64,000 bases of DNA from Snodgrassella sp945267035. Its GTDB lineage: Bacteria; Pseudomonadota; Gammaproteobacteria; Burkholderiales; Neisseriaceae. Below the pieces are notes generated by a model. It had not been told where the DNA came from, ran no database searches, and saw only the letters and a list, made by a program, of their open reading frames with translations. The position numbers and the translations under genes are program-made. The stretch is from assembly GCF_026535915.1 (NCBI RefSeq), contig NZ_JAFNPF010000001.1, forward strand, positions 1,054,001-1,118,000, written 5' to 3'. Shown here one piece after another: positions 56,770 to 64,000 of this stretch (the first letter of the stretch is position 1; each line of letters begins with the position of its first letter).

Positions 56770-57534
56770 TCAAGCAAACTGGGCAATGACTGGAGCATGG
56801 TCGCTAGGACGTTCCCAGCCACGTGCCGCCACATCTACAGAAACTTGCTGGAGTGTTGGCACGAGTTTTTGACTGATCAGGATGTGATCGATGCGTAGTC
56901 CTAATTTGCGTCTGAACATATTCATGCGATAGTCCCACCAAGTATAATGTGCTTCGTTCGGATGAAGATAATGCAGGCTGTCGGTTAAACCAAGATCAAG
57001 TAATTGTTGGAACCAACTTCTTTCCTGTGGTGAACACAAAACTTTATTTTGCCATTGTTGTGGATCGTAAACATCGATATCTGTAGGGGCAATATTAAAG
57101 TCACCCAGAACAATAGTGGCGGGGTTTTGTTTTAGTTCATGGCTGATGTAGTCACGCAATGCATGAAACCACTGTTCTTTATATTTAAATTTATCGCTGT
57201 CGATCGATTCGCCATTAACGCAATAAGCACAGATCACGCGAATATTATTAATGGTGGCTGCAATAATGCGTTTTTGCGGTTCATTCAATGCCGGGATATC
57301 GGTACAAATATTATCAATTGGCTGTTTGCTCAGAATAGCAACACCGTTATAGGTTTTCTGACCATTCCACGCCGCATGGTAGCCTATGTTGGCAAAATCA
57401 GCTTGCGGAAATTTATCCTGGTCAAGTTTCAATTCTTGTAAAGCTAAAATATCCGGCTGGTTTTCTTCCAGCCAGCGTAATGTATGTGGGAGACGAACAT
57501 TGAGTGAATTAACATTCCAGGTAGCGATTTTCAT
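56770..57534 (-). CDS. xthA: Exodeoxyribonuclease III
   Basis: AP endonuclease and 3'-5' exonuclease of base excision repair. The 254-residue product has the EEP-fold motifs: MKIATWNVNSLNVRLP, LQELKL, YNGVAILSK, GDFNIAP, IDHILIS and the terminal SDHAPV. Start set at the family methionine (57534); nine further codons upstream lie in frame without a ribosome site. Slightly different style from Escherichia coli XthA, closer to the ExoA group. Confidence 0.95.
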   Translation of the reverse strand: MKIATWNVNSLNVRLPHTLRWLEENQPDILALQELKLDQDKFPQADFANIGYHAAWNGQKTYNGVAILSKQPIDNICTDIPALNEPQKRIIAATINNIRVICAYCVNGESIDSDKFKYKEQWFHALRDYISHELKQNPATIVLGDFNIAPTDIDVYDPQQWQNKVLCSPQERSWFQQLLDLGLTDSLHYLHPNEAHYTWWDYRMNMFRRKLGLRIDHILISQKLVPTLQQVSVDVAARGWERPSDHAPVIAQFA

Positions 57535-57656
57535 AGTTGGCTGGCAAGAAGAGCGAAACACTTATTGTAAGCGTAAAGCGTGGTCAAGTTCTACTTGATA
57601 TTCAGCTAAAGCGTGATTATTTTTGAATATGGCGAAAGCGAATAGGGCAAATACCT

Positions 57657-58982
57657 TCAGTCTAATTGGGCTACGGTGACACTCATATTGGGTACGCTGT
57701 TTAATTGTTGCTTCCAATGTTGTAGTTTCTTCTTAAAGTCTGCCAGTTCTTGAGTATTCAATTTTTTTGTAGGCAGAGCCACGCTAGTTGGATTAACTGG
57801 CTGTCCATTGATCAATACTTCATAATGTAGATGTGGGCCAGTGGAAACACCCGTGCTGCCAACATAACCGATGATTTCACCTGCGCGGATATGTTGTCCG
57901 GCACGAATATTTGCAAACGCGCTCATGTGACCATACAGCGTCTGCATACTATCACTATGACGCAACATAATGGCATTACCATAACCCCCTTTTACGCCTA
58001 TACTGGTGACCACCCCGTCAGAAGGTGCGCGGATGGGTGTACCACTTGCAACAGCGTAATCAATACCGCTATGCATCCGCAGGGTTTGGCGGATAGGGTG
58101 AAAACGAATGCCAAATGGGGACGAAATGCGTGCGCCTTCTACCGGTGCACTGGTAAAGCCTTTGCGGGACGGTTTACCATTGTCATCATAATATTGTCCA
58201 TTATTATCATCGCCTGTCTCATAGTAATAGGCACGATATAATTGTCCGTGACGGCTGATCTCTGCAGCACGGATGTCGCCGGTTCCCAATTGTTGTCCAC
58301 GATAATACAAGATATCATAAATCAGGCGGATTTTATCTCCGCTTTCCAGAGTGTTAATATCGATTTTATCGCGAAATATTTCACGCAAAGATTCCCGAAT
58401 TTCAACCGGAATACCAGCTTGAGCCAATGCACCACGAGCAGAAGTTTTAACCACAACGGCTTTTAGAGTCGGCAATGTTTCAGTGTCAACAGAGTTAATG
58501 CCTGCCTGCCAATGGTCATCTATTTTTTTCAGCACCACCAGATTTTTTTCACCATTGCCATCATCATTAAAAAACTGGATATCAGTCAGCTTTCCATTAT
58601 TGTCAGTACGAATACTGAATACCTGATTAACCTGCAAATGTTGCACTTGTTTTTTAATCGTTTCTATACTGGTTATGCGGTTAATTTCTGTTTCACTGAT
58701 ACCAAAGCGGCCAAGCACCATTTCGATGGTGTCACCCGCTTGTACCACCTCATCACGCCAGAAGTCCAAATTACCCTGAGAGGTTTTAATATTGACTTCA
58801 GGTAGATTGATGATGACTTTTTCTGCTCGATAAGTGCTGGTACTTGGTTTTTGGCTGCTTACACTGATGATGAGTATGAGCAATAAAAACAATACCAATG
58901 CAGCTAAAATAACCCAAAATTTGGGTTGCTGTTTGATTTTCTTTTTAATGCAGTTACTTAGCGCAGATATAGATTTCATCAT
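57657..58982 (-). CDS. M23 peptidoglycan endopeptidase (MepM-like)
   Basis: A 441-residue membrane-anchored zinc endopeptidase: one N-terminal helix (about 22-41), an OapA/LysM-like region (about 70-130), then an M23 domain. Zinc and catalytic residues are His304 and Asp308 (MHSGIDYA), and the HLH pair His384-His386 (GPHLHYEV). Such enzymes cut D-Ala to mesoDAP cross-links during growth. The GARISSPFGIRFHPI entry is typical of the family in Neisseria. Confidence 0.92.
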   Translation of the reverse strand: MMKSISALSNCIKKKIKQQPKFWVILAALVLFLLLILIISVSSQKPSTSTYRAEKVIINLPEVNIKTSQGNLDFWRDEVVQAGDTIEMVLGRFGISETEINRITSIETIKKQVQHLQVNQVFSIRTDNNGKLTDIQFFNDDGNGEKNLVVLKKIDDHWQAGINSVDTETLPTLKAVVVKTSARGALAQAGIPVEIRESLREIFRDKIDINTLESGDKIRLIYDILYYRGQQLGTGDIRAAEISRHGQLYRAYYYETGDDNNGQYYDDNGKPSRKGFTSAPVEGARISSPFGIRFHPIRQTLRMHSGIDYAVASGTPIRAPSDGVVTSIGVKGGYGNAIMLRHSDSMQTLYGHMSAFANIRAGQHIRAGEIIGYVGSTGVSTGPHLHYEVLINGQPVNPTSVALPTKKLNTQELADFKKKLQHWKQQLNSVPNMSVTVAQLD

Positions 58983-59065
58983 GGGTGTGTTTTTCTTAAC
59001 GACGGGGCTTTAAAGTTGAAATTAAACGGATTCTCTGTTGATTAGATTAAACTTATTACTATATC

Positions 59066-60304
59066 TTATTTTTGCTGTTTTGTTGATGTATCAAGCGCTA
59101 TTTTTTTGGCCCATGCACTTAAATTAATATTCAAAGCAGGTAGACAGGGAGACAAAATGCTGTGTATTGATTTGGCTACTTCAGAGGTGCCGACATCATT
59201 GTAGACATATAAACGAAATAGATCATTAAGCATGATTTTTTCGGCACTAAGCTGTAAAACCCAGCCATAACTATTATGGGTAATATAACGATGATCTTCC
59301 AAATCATTTAACAGACGAGACAAGTGTTTATCGCTAATTTGTAATTCTTGTTGTAGCGTATATGCGCTAATAGCCTTACCAACTTGTTGTGCTTGTAACA
59401 GTTTTAATAAAAGGTTTAGCGCATCTTCGAAAAGTTGATGTTGATCCAGTTGCCGAAATGTTTGTCGATGCCAATAAGGCAAAGATGAAGTTAAAACCGC
59501 ACCTGTGAGTAATAACAGCCACAGTAGATTTAGCCATATTAAAAATACAGGTATGGCGGCAAACGCGCCATAAACCAACTGATAGTTGCCAAAATAAATA
59601 ATAAATAGAGCAAATCCCCTGCGCAGTAAATCTAAAGCCACAGCGACAAGGATGGCACTGAGCAAAGCATGACGCCATGGAACAAAACAAAACGGGACTA
59701 ATTTGTATAGTAAAAATAATAATGTAGTGATAAGTGCCAGATTAATAAAATAACTGAAAAGGTTGCTGGTAAAGGGAATATGGGTTGCTGCGGTGCCTAA
59801 ATGTGTCAGTATGGATAGAAAGGATAAGCTCATCCCCATGACCACTGGACCGAGAGTGAGAAAAGCCCAATATATCAACATGCGTATCCATAATGGTCGT
59901 TTATCCCGAGCTTTCCAGATTTGATTAAACGCCTGCTCGATGGTCTGTATCAACATTAAAGAAGTAATGAACATGGACACAATTCCGACGGCAGTCAAGC
60001 CACTGGCTTTGGCGCGAAAAGCGTCCAGATAATTCCCTACTGAATCAGCTCCCGCTGCCGGTAGAATGATGTTGGTTAAAAATTGATTGAACTGAGTTGC
60101 CATACCCGCAAACATCGGAAAAGCATTGACCATGATCACGGTCACCGTAAAAAAAGGCACCAAGGCCAGCAGGGTAGTGAATGTTAAACTGGTGGCAATC
60201 AGCGATAAATGACAGCGACGGAAATTCTTGCTGACAAATAATAGAAATTGCGGTACACGCTTTTGTATATATCTGTTTGAGTCAAAAGTTTTTTTCATAA
60301 CCAT
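59066..60304 (-). CDS. YihY/BrkB family inner-membrane protein
   Basis: A 412-residue protein with about six membrane helices and the family blocks SLIATSLTFTTLLALVPFFT, FNQIWKARDKRPLW and LWLNLLWLLLLTGAVL-like text near helix 6. The last 110 residues are soluble and look like a winged-helix (KAISAYTLQQELQISDKHLS). Formerly mislabelled ribonuclease BN; the true role is unknown, possibly transport. Two ATGs (60304, 60298) lie in frame. Confidence 0.88.
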   Translation of the reverse strand: MVMKKTFDSNRYIQKRVPQFLLFVSKNFRRCHLSLIATSLTFTTLLALVPFFTVTVIMVNAFPMFAGMATQFNQFLTNIILPAAGADSVGNYLDAFRAKASGLTAVGIVSMFITSLMLIQTIEQAFNQIWKARDKRPLWIRMLIYWAFLTLGPVVMGMSLSFLSILTHLGTAATHIPFTSNLFSYFINLALITTLLFLLYKLVPFCFVPWRHALLSAILVAVALDLLRRGFALFIIYFGNYQLVYGAFAAIPVFLIWLNLLWLLLLTGAVLTSSLPYWHRQTFRQLDQHQLFEDALNLLLKLLQAQQVGKAISAYTLQQELQISDKHLSRLLNDLEDHRYITHNSYGWVLQLSAEKIMLNDLFRLYVYNDVGTSEVAKSIHSILSPCLPALNINLSAWAKKIALDTSTKQQK

Positions 60305-60428
60305 AGTTTGGCAAACCGATCATTACATTCATTGTACCGAAATATCACAGTAAATAACTGATTATATTTTTATTTTTGGAATTTTTACCGCTTAGATAGC
60401 CATAATCAATCTCAAACTTGAGTTAACT

Positions 60429-60563
60429 ATGCTTCTACGTCAATCAATAAAATGGTCTAAACAGCTAAGCTTAGTGATTGGTATTCTTTTTGGCACTCCC
60501 TATAGTTTGTTGCTTATAGCTAAACAGAATACAATAAGCCATACAGTATGCTGTTTACTTTAA
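60429..60563 (+). CDS. Possible 44-residue hydrophobic small protein
   Basis: An ATG opens a short frame reading MLLRQSIKWSKQLSLVIGIL then FGTPYSLLLI and on to a stop, with one hydrophobic segment preceded by basic residues. It lies between the yihY-like gene and the nitroreductase. No good ribosome site and no homology known to me, so it may be chance. Confidence 0.2.
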   Translation: MLLRQSIKWSKQLSLVIGILFGTPYSLLLIAKQNTISHTVCCLL

Positions 60564-60620
60564 ACCATCAACATGCTGCCAAAAAGCTATGTGAGTAAAT
60601 AAATCAGAAGGAATGTGTTT

Positions 60621-61361
60621 ATGAGTTATCAAACCAAATTAACCAGTGCGGCTACCTTACCAACCATTTATGGCCATTGTTCGATTCGTAAATTTACTCA
60701 AGAAGCTTTAACTCAAGAGCAACGTGAAGCCATTTTAGAAGCAGGGCGTGCAGCTTCATCATCGAGTTTTATGCAATGTATCCATATCATTCGCGTTACC
60801 GATGCAGAAAAGCGGGCTGCCTTATGTGAAGTGGCAGCTAACCAGAAATATGTCCGCACCGCTGCAGAATTTTGGGTATTTTGTATTGATTACACCAAGC
60901 ATCGTCAGGTTTGTCCTGAAGCGCAGCTAGACTGGACTGAAGCGTTGATTATCGGCGCAGTAGATGCCGGCATCATGGGGCAAAATTGTTTACTGGCCGC
61001 TGAATCATTGGGATTAGGTGGTGTGTATATTGGCTCTTTACGTAACGATACAGCTAAAGTTAGAGACATTCTCCAGCTGCCCGAGCTAACGGCACCCTTA
61101 TTTGGGCTATGTCTCGGTCATCCTGATCAACGTCCTATGTATCGACCACGTATGCCGTTAACTACGTTGGTGAGCGAAAATACATTCCGACCAATGGATC
61201 AAGCTGCGCTGGCTGCTTATGATCAGCAGCTGGCTGCATATTATCAGCAACGAAGCGGGCTTGATCTCAATTGGAGTAAGGCAGTAGCCAATAATTTTGC
61301 CCAACCAGTGCGCCCCCATATTTTGCCGTTTTTGCATCAGCAAGGATTGGCTAAACGCTAA
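60621..61361 (+). CDS. NADPH-dependent nitroreductase/flavin reductase (NfsA-like)
   Basis: A 246-residue FMN nitroreductase of the NfsA/FrxA group: HCSIRKFTQEALTQEQ N-terminus, AASSSSFMQ, EALIIGAVDAGIMGQNCLLA and GLGGVYIGSLRND, then GLCLGHP. Reduces nitro compounds and quinones in two-electron steps. AAGGA precedes the ATG at 60621; a GTG two codons upstream is in frame. Confidence 0.92.
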   Translation: MSYQTKLTSAATLPTIYGHCSIRKFTQEALTQEQREAILEAGRAASSSSFMQCIHIIRVTDAEKRAALCEVAANQKYVRTAAEFWVFCIDYTKHRQVCPEAQLDWTEALIIGAVDAGIMGQNCLLAAESLGLGGVYIGSLRNDTAKVRDILQLPELTAPLFGLCLGHPDQRPMYRPRMPLTTLVSENTFRPMDQAALAAYDQQLAAYYQQRSGLDLNWSKAVANNFAQPVRPHILPFLHQQGLAKR

Positions 61362-61377
61362 ACTTCAAGTTAGATAA

Positions 61378-61414
61378 AAAAAGACCTGTTTCTATATAAT
61401 AGACAGGTCTTTAT
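61378..61414. terminator. Convergent terminator nfsA-like / ape1
   Basis: AAAGACCTGT pairs with ACAGGTCTTT around a 13- to 14-base A/T loop, with an A-run before and T-run after. Serves both converging genes. Confidence 0.85.
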
Positions 61415-61429
61415 TATGCTTAGCAACAA

Positions 61430-62587
61430 CTAATGTTTGTTTTTCATCGCCAGTATATTGTCGGCTAGAGCCAGCCCCAAACGTTGATAACCACTTGGGG
61501 TGAAATGAACACCATCATTTCTTGCCAGTCCCTGACTGATCCATGATTTCATGCTGCATTCTCCGCCCATTGCTGCTTGCCAGTCCCAGTATAATGTGTT
61601 TTCTGTGGCTGCCACTTCTCTTTGCATATTTTGCAATTCGGTCAGTTTAGGTGGGCGTGTACCACAAGGACCAGCGGTATTTTTAAGACTTTCTGGTGCG
61701 CCCAAAATCATAATTGAGCTTTTAGGAGAAGCAGAGCGAATCTGATTAATCACCGTGACTAAAGTTTGTCTAACCGATTCAATATCCATATTGTTATAAG
61801 CTTCGTTTGTACCGTAAGCAAGAATAACCAGATCAGGAGCGATGACATTTAGTTCATTTTGCCATGCTTGAGTATTCCATCGGTTCCATTGATTGAGCTG
61901 ATAGCCATTGATACCCAGCGCAGAAAATACCGCACCCTGATGATTACTATTACGCGTCCAGATTCCACCGATGGCGGTATGAAAATTCATCCCAGCTGAG
62001 ATGGTAATAGGAAACTGAGCATTAAACCGACTGAAATGCCATTGATTGTCTTTGCGCTTAGCCGACAACACAATATGACGGCCATTGGCATCGACAATAT
62101 TCAATGGATCATCGTCAGCACCCTGACGGATACTAACAATAACCGTTTGTTCTGCCTCAGGGTCTCGAGTTTTAATAGTCAATTTGGCTCCCACAGAGGG
62201 CACAGCAATCAGTCCACCTAGACTGTAATCCTGATTTTCTTCCGTTCGGCTCGATATGGCGCGCCAGCCTTGGTTGCTATAGCTAAACCGAGCCAGACGC
62301 ATACCAGGAAACTGCGTGGGCATAGCCCAACCAGCACCACCATTACCCAATTCTTGCTGTAATCGAACACGGGCTACTTCAGTCATATAATCAGCGGCAG
62401 TGTGTGAATCACCCAGCTGTACAATATTAATCTGCTTATTTTGTAGAGCTTTGGTTACCTGATTGACGGGTTCTTCCTGATGAGGTTTTCTACTATGAGA
62501 TTGTTTCGGTTGCTGAATTGGATCAACCGAACATGCTGTCAGCAAGAGTATGCAGCTAAAAATACTTAATTGTTTTCTAAAGCTCAT
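61430..62587 (-). CDS. ape1: Peptidoglycan O-acetylesterase Ape1
   Basis: SGNH/GDSL lipoprotein that removes O-acetyl groups from MurNAc so lytic transglycosylases can act. From the ATG at 62587 the protein has 385 residues, a lipobox LLTAC (Cys19), catalytic Ser61 in QLGDSHTA, YGTNEAYNN (block III), and Asp358/His361 in NDGVHFTPSG. A longer in-frame start would bury the signal peptide. It overlaps patB by 11 bases. The order patA-patB-ape1 is the known Neisseria arrangement. Confidence 0.92.
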   Translation of the reverse strand: MSFRKQLSIFSCILLLTACSVDPIQQPKQSHSRKPHQEEPVNQVTKALQNKQINIVQLGDSHTAADYMTEVARVRLQQELGNGGAGWAMPTQFPGMRLARFSYSNQGWRAISSRTEENQDYSLGGLIAVPSVGAKLTIKTRDPEAEQTVIVSIRQGADDDPLNIVDANGRHIVLSAKRKDNQWHFSRFNAQFPITISAGMNFHTAIGGIWTRNSNHQGAVFSALGINGYQLNQWNRWNTQAWQNELNVIAPDLVILAYGTNEAYNNMDIESVRQTLVTVINQIRSASPKSSIMILGAPESLKNTAGPCGTRPPKLTELQNMQREVAATENTLYWDWQAAMGGECSMKSWISQGLARNDGVHFTPSGYQRLGLALADNILAMKNKH

Positions 62588-63788
62588 CAGTTTTACCATC
62601 CGCACCAGTTTGTGGCGAAATGTTGAAACGATCGAAAATATGTTTCGCAATAATTTTTTGTCCCTGTAAAGAGAAATGTATGCCATCTGCACTACGGGTT
62701 TTAATTTTATTTCCATTTTCTTCCATCAGTATATCACTGAACTCAGTTCCATTATTTCCTAATATCTCTCTGGTATCAATAACATAACCATGATTTTTAC
62801 TCACTTCATCATGAATTAGTTCGCGTAAATAGACCATCTGTTCATTCAGTTTACCACGACGCATATTTGGTGGAGTGAGCCATAGCACCGTCACTTGATG
62901 TTTTTGCGCATGATCGATAATGCTTTTTATCCGTCCACGGTAAATGCTTTCCCATTCTTGAGTTTTAAAGCGGATGAAGCTGCCCCCATTAGGGTTGGGC
63001 ATATCCCATGGATCATTTGGACCCAGAAAGACCACCAATATTTTAATATTGGCATTGTTATTTAACGTATCTTTGATGGTTTTGTCCCAATCAAAGAAGC
63101 GGGTATAGGTTAGACCTGTACTTTGTTTGCTCAGATTGACTGATTTAATCCCATACTGTTCACTCAGCCACCTTTGCACATGAGGCGCGACACCTTGCAT
63201 CATAGAATCACCCGCAAAAAACACCTGATCATTCTTATCCAAAGAGAAATCCATTTTTAAAGTATTTTCTTTAATGACTTTCTGTGCAATTTGCTGCCGA
63301 TGCTTCTCTTTTTCCGCTTCTTCCAGCTTTTTCTGTGCTAGAAAAGCTGGCGTATAAGCATAATGATCATTAAAGTGTGCAATCAGATTTTGATTAAAAT
63401 CATTTATGCTTTGGTTTAATGTACTGATATTTTCATTCAGGAGCGTACCGAATAAAGCACCTTTGTGCCATAACTTCGAAGACTTAAGCTGACTAAAGTC
63501 TACATTTCGATGATAAGTCAACTGAATATACGCACTGATAGAATTTTGCATTAACCAAACTAATACCAAGGTAATGCTGGTCACGGCGATGAAAACAAAG
63601 CGAAATTGTTGTTTATTGCTGCGGGTACCAGTTTGTTGAGTTTGTTCTGTAGCCGGCTCAGCCACGGGCATCACAACGGTATTGCTAATTTTAGGACTGA
63701 CCGTGGTGACCGTTTGGCTGCGAATGTATTTTTTACGCTGTTTTTGTCTTCGGTATGCAGGTAATTTTCGTCGTTTAGAAGTTTGCAT
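62577..63788 (-). CDS. patB: Peptidoglycan O-acetyltransferase PatB-like (SGNH)
   Basis: Type II membrane protein, 403 residues: basic cytoplasmic start, one helix (64-80), then a periplasmic SGNH domain with Ser195 (FFAGDSMMQG), LGPNDPW (block III) and Asp368/His371 (DGIHF). PatB moves acetyl groups delivered by PatA to MurNAc C6-OH. The ATG at 63788 overlaps the end of patA by 14 bases. Starts further upstream would run into patA. Confidence 0.88.
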   Translation of the reverse strand: MQTSKRRKLPAYRRQKQRKKYIRSQTVTTVSPKISNTVVMPVAEPATEQTQQTGTRSNKQQFRFVFIAVTSITLVLVWLMQNSISAYIQLTYHRNVDFSQLKSSKLWHKGALFGTLLNENISTLNQSINDFNQNLIAHFNDHYAYTPAFLAQKKLEEAEKEKHRQQIAQKVIKENTLKMDFSLDKNDQVFFAGDSMMQGVAPHVQRWLSEQYGIKSVNLSKQSTGLTYTRFFDWDKTIKDTLNNNANIKILVVFLGPNDPWDMPNPNGGSFIRFKTQEWESIYRGRIKSIIDHAQKHQVTVLWLTPPNMRRGKLNEQMVYLRELIHDEVSKNHGYVIDTREILGNNGTEFSDILMEENGNKIKTRSADGIHFSLQGQKIIAKHIFDRFNISPQTGADGKTDEL

Positions 63789-64000
63789 AGATAAACCCCG
63801 GAATGCCTGCAGGTGCGCAAATGATGGCAATGATAAGAATCAGTAATAAAGGCAAAATAAAGCGATAACGCGGTAATGTTTCAGAGTGGTTATAAAAATA
63901 GTTATACAGTTTGACCAAGTGCGGATAAATCAGCCAGGCTAGTAAAAGTATCCCTATGAAATAAAAAGGATTGTTAGTCAGAGGGAAATTAATAGAGTTA
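63775..64000 (-). CDS. patA: C-terminal end of PatA-like MBOAT acetyltransferase (partial)
   Basis: Seen only as the last 74 codons, cut by the window end. The text NPFYFIGILLLAWLIYPHLV, RYRFILPLLLILIIAIICAP and AGIPGFIYANF has two membrane helices and a terminal FIYxxF end, the usual finish of membrane-bound O-acyltransferases of the AlgI/DltB/PatA type. Position before patB identifies it as the partner that brings acetyl groups across the membrane. Confidence 0.8.
   Translation of the reverse strand, partial: NSINFPLTNNPFYFIGILLLAWLIYPHLVKLYNYFYNHSETLPRYRFILPLLLILIIAIICAPAGIPGFIYANF

Noticed and set aside
1..64000. CRISPR arrays, prophage or intact insertion sequence
   Set aside because: No regularly spaced direct repeats, no cas genes, no transposase and no phage structural genes beyond T6SS homologs.

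Overview
The window looks like chromosome of a betaproteobacterium of the family Neisseriaceae with an A+T-rich genome. The thrS-infC-rpmI-rplT-pheS-pheT-ihfA string, the patA-patB-ape1 peptidoglycan O-acetylation cluster and the general protein style fit that family. A type VI secretion operon plus decayed A+T-rich gaps suggests a host-associated member such as the bee-gut genus Snodgrassella. That genus assignment is inference; no rRNA gene is present to test it.

Layout. 1-11.3 kb: right-hand part of a type VI secretion system (T6SS) locus on the + strand: a DUF4123 effector adaptor, a Sel1-repeat protein, an unknown membrane protein, then tssM, tssA, tssF, tssG, tssJ and tssE. Hcp, VgrG, TssB, TssC, ClpV, TssK and TssL are not here and may lie to the left. 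11.3-19.4 kb: minus-strand translation block (thrS, infC with an AUC start codon, rpmI, rplT, pheS, pheT, ihfA, a MerR-like gene) ending at tRNA-Pro(GGG). 19.6-22.3 kb: tgt and argH. 22.3-24.4 kb: a gene graveyard with several frameshifted or nonsense-interrupted remnants. 24.4-27.1 kb: two tandem paralogous lipoproteins of unknown function; the second ends inside a 40-bp tandem duplication. 27.1-32.9 kb: minus-strand xerD, ogt, bcp, cupin, MFS transporter, ttcA, lysC. 32.9-35.1 kb: A+T-rich gap with one orphan membrane protein. 35.1-47.9 kb: rph, yicC, dapC, an NMO-like flavoprotein, an NlpC/P60 lipoprotein, ackA, hemG, proS, nadE, a DUF971 gene and ubiE. 48.1-48.5 kb: a frameshifted YCII-family pseudogene. 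48.9-64 kb: pepD, a Tat/lipoprotein LD-carboxypeptidase, lgt, ftsK, anmK, xthA, an M23 peptidase, a YihY-family protein, an NfsA-like nitroreductase, and ape1-patB-patA, with patA cut by the window end.

How the genes work together. The T6SS part supplies the membrane complex (TssM, TssJ), baseplate (TssE, TssF, TssG) and assembly coordinator (TssA), plus effector loading through the DUF4123 adaptor. The envelope genes (NlpC/P60, LD-carboxypeptidase, AnmK, M23 peptidase, PatA, PatB, Ape1, Lgt) form a scattered peptidoglycan and lipoprotein toolkit. The rest is core housekeeping: translation, tRNA modification, DNA repair, and amino-acid and cofactor synthesis. No rRNA gene, CRISPR array, intact insertion sequence or prophage was seen.
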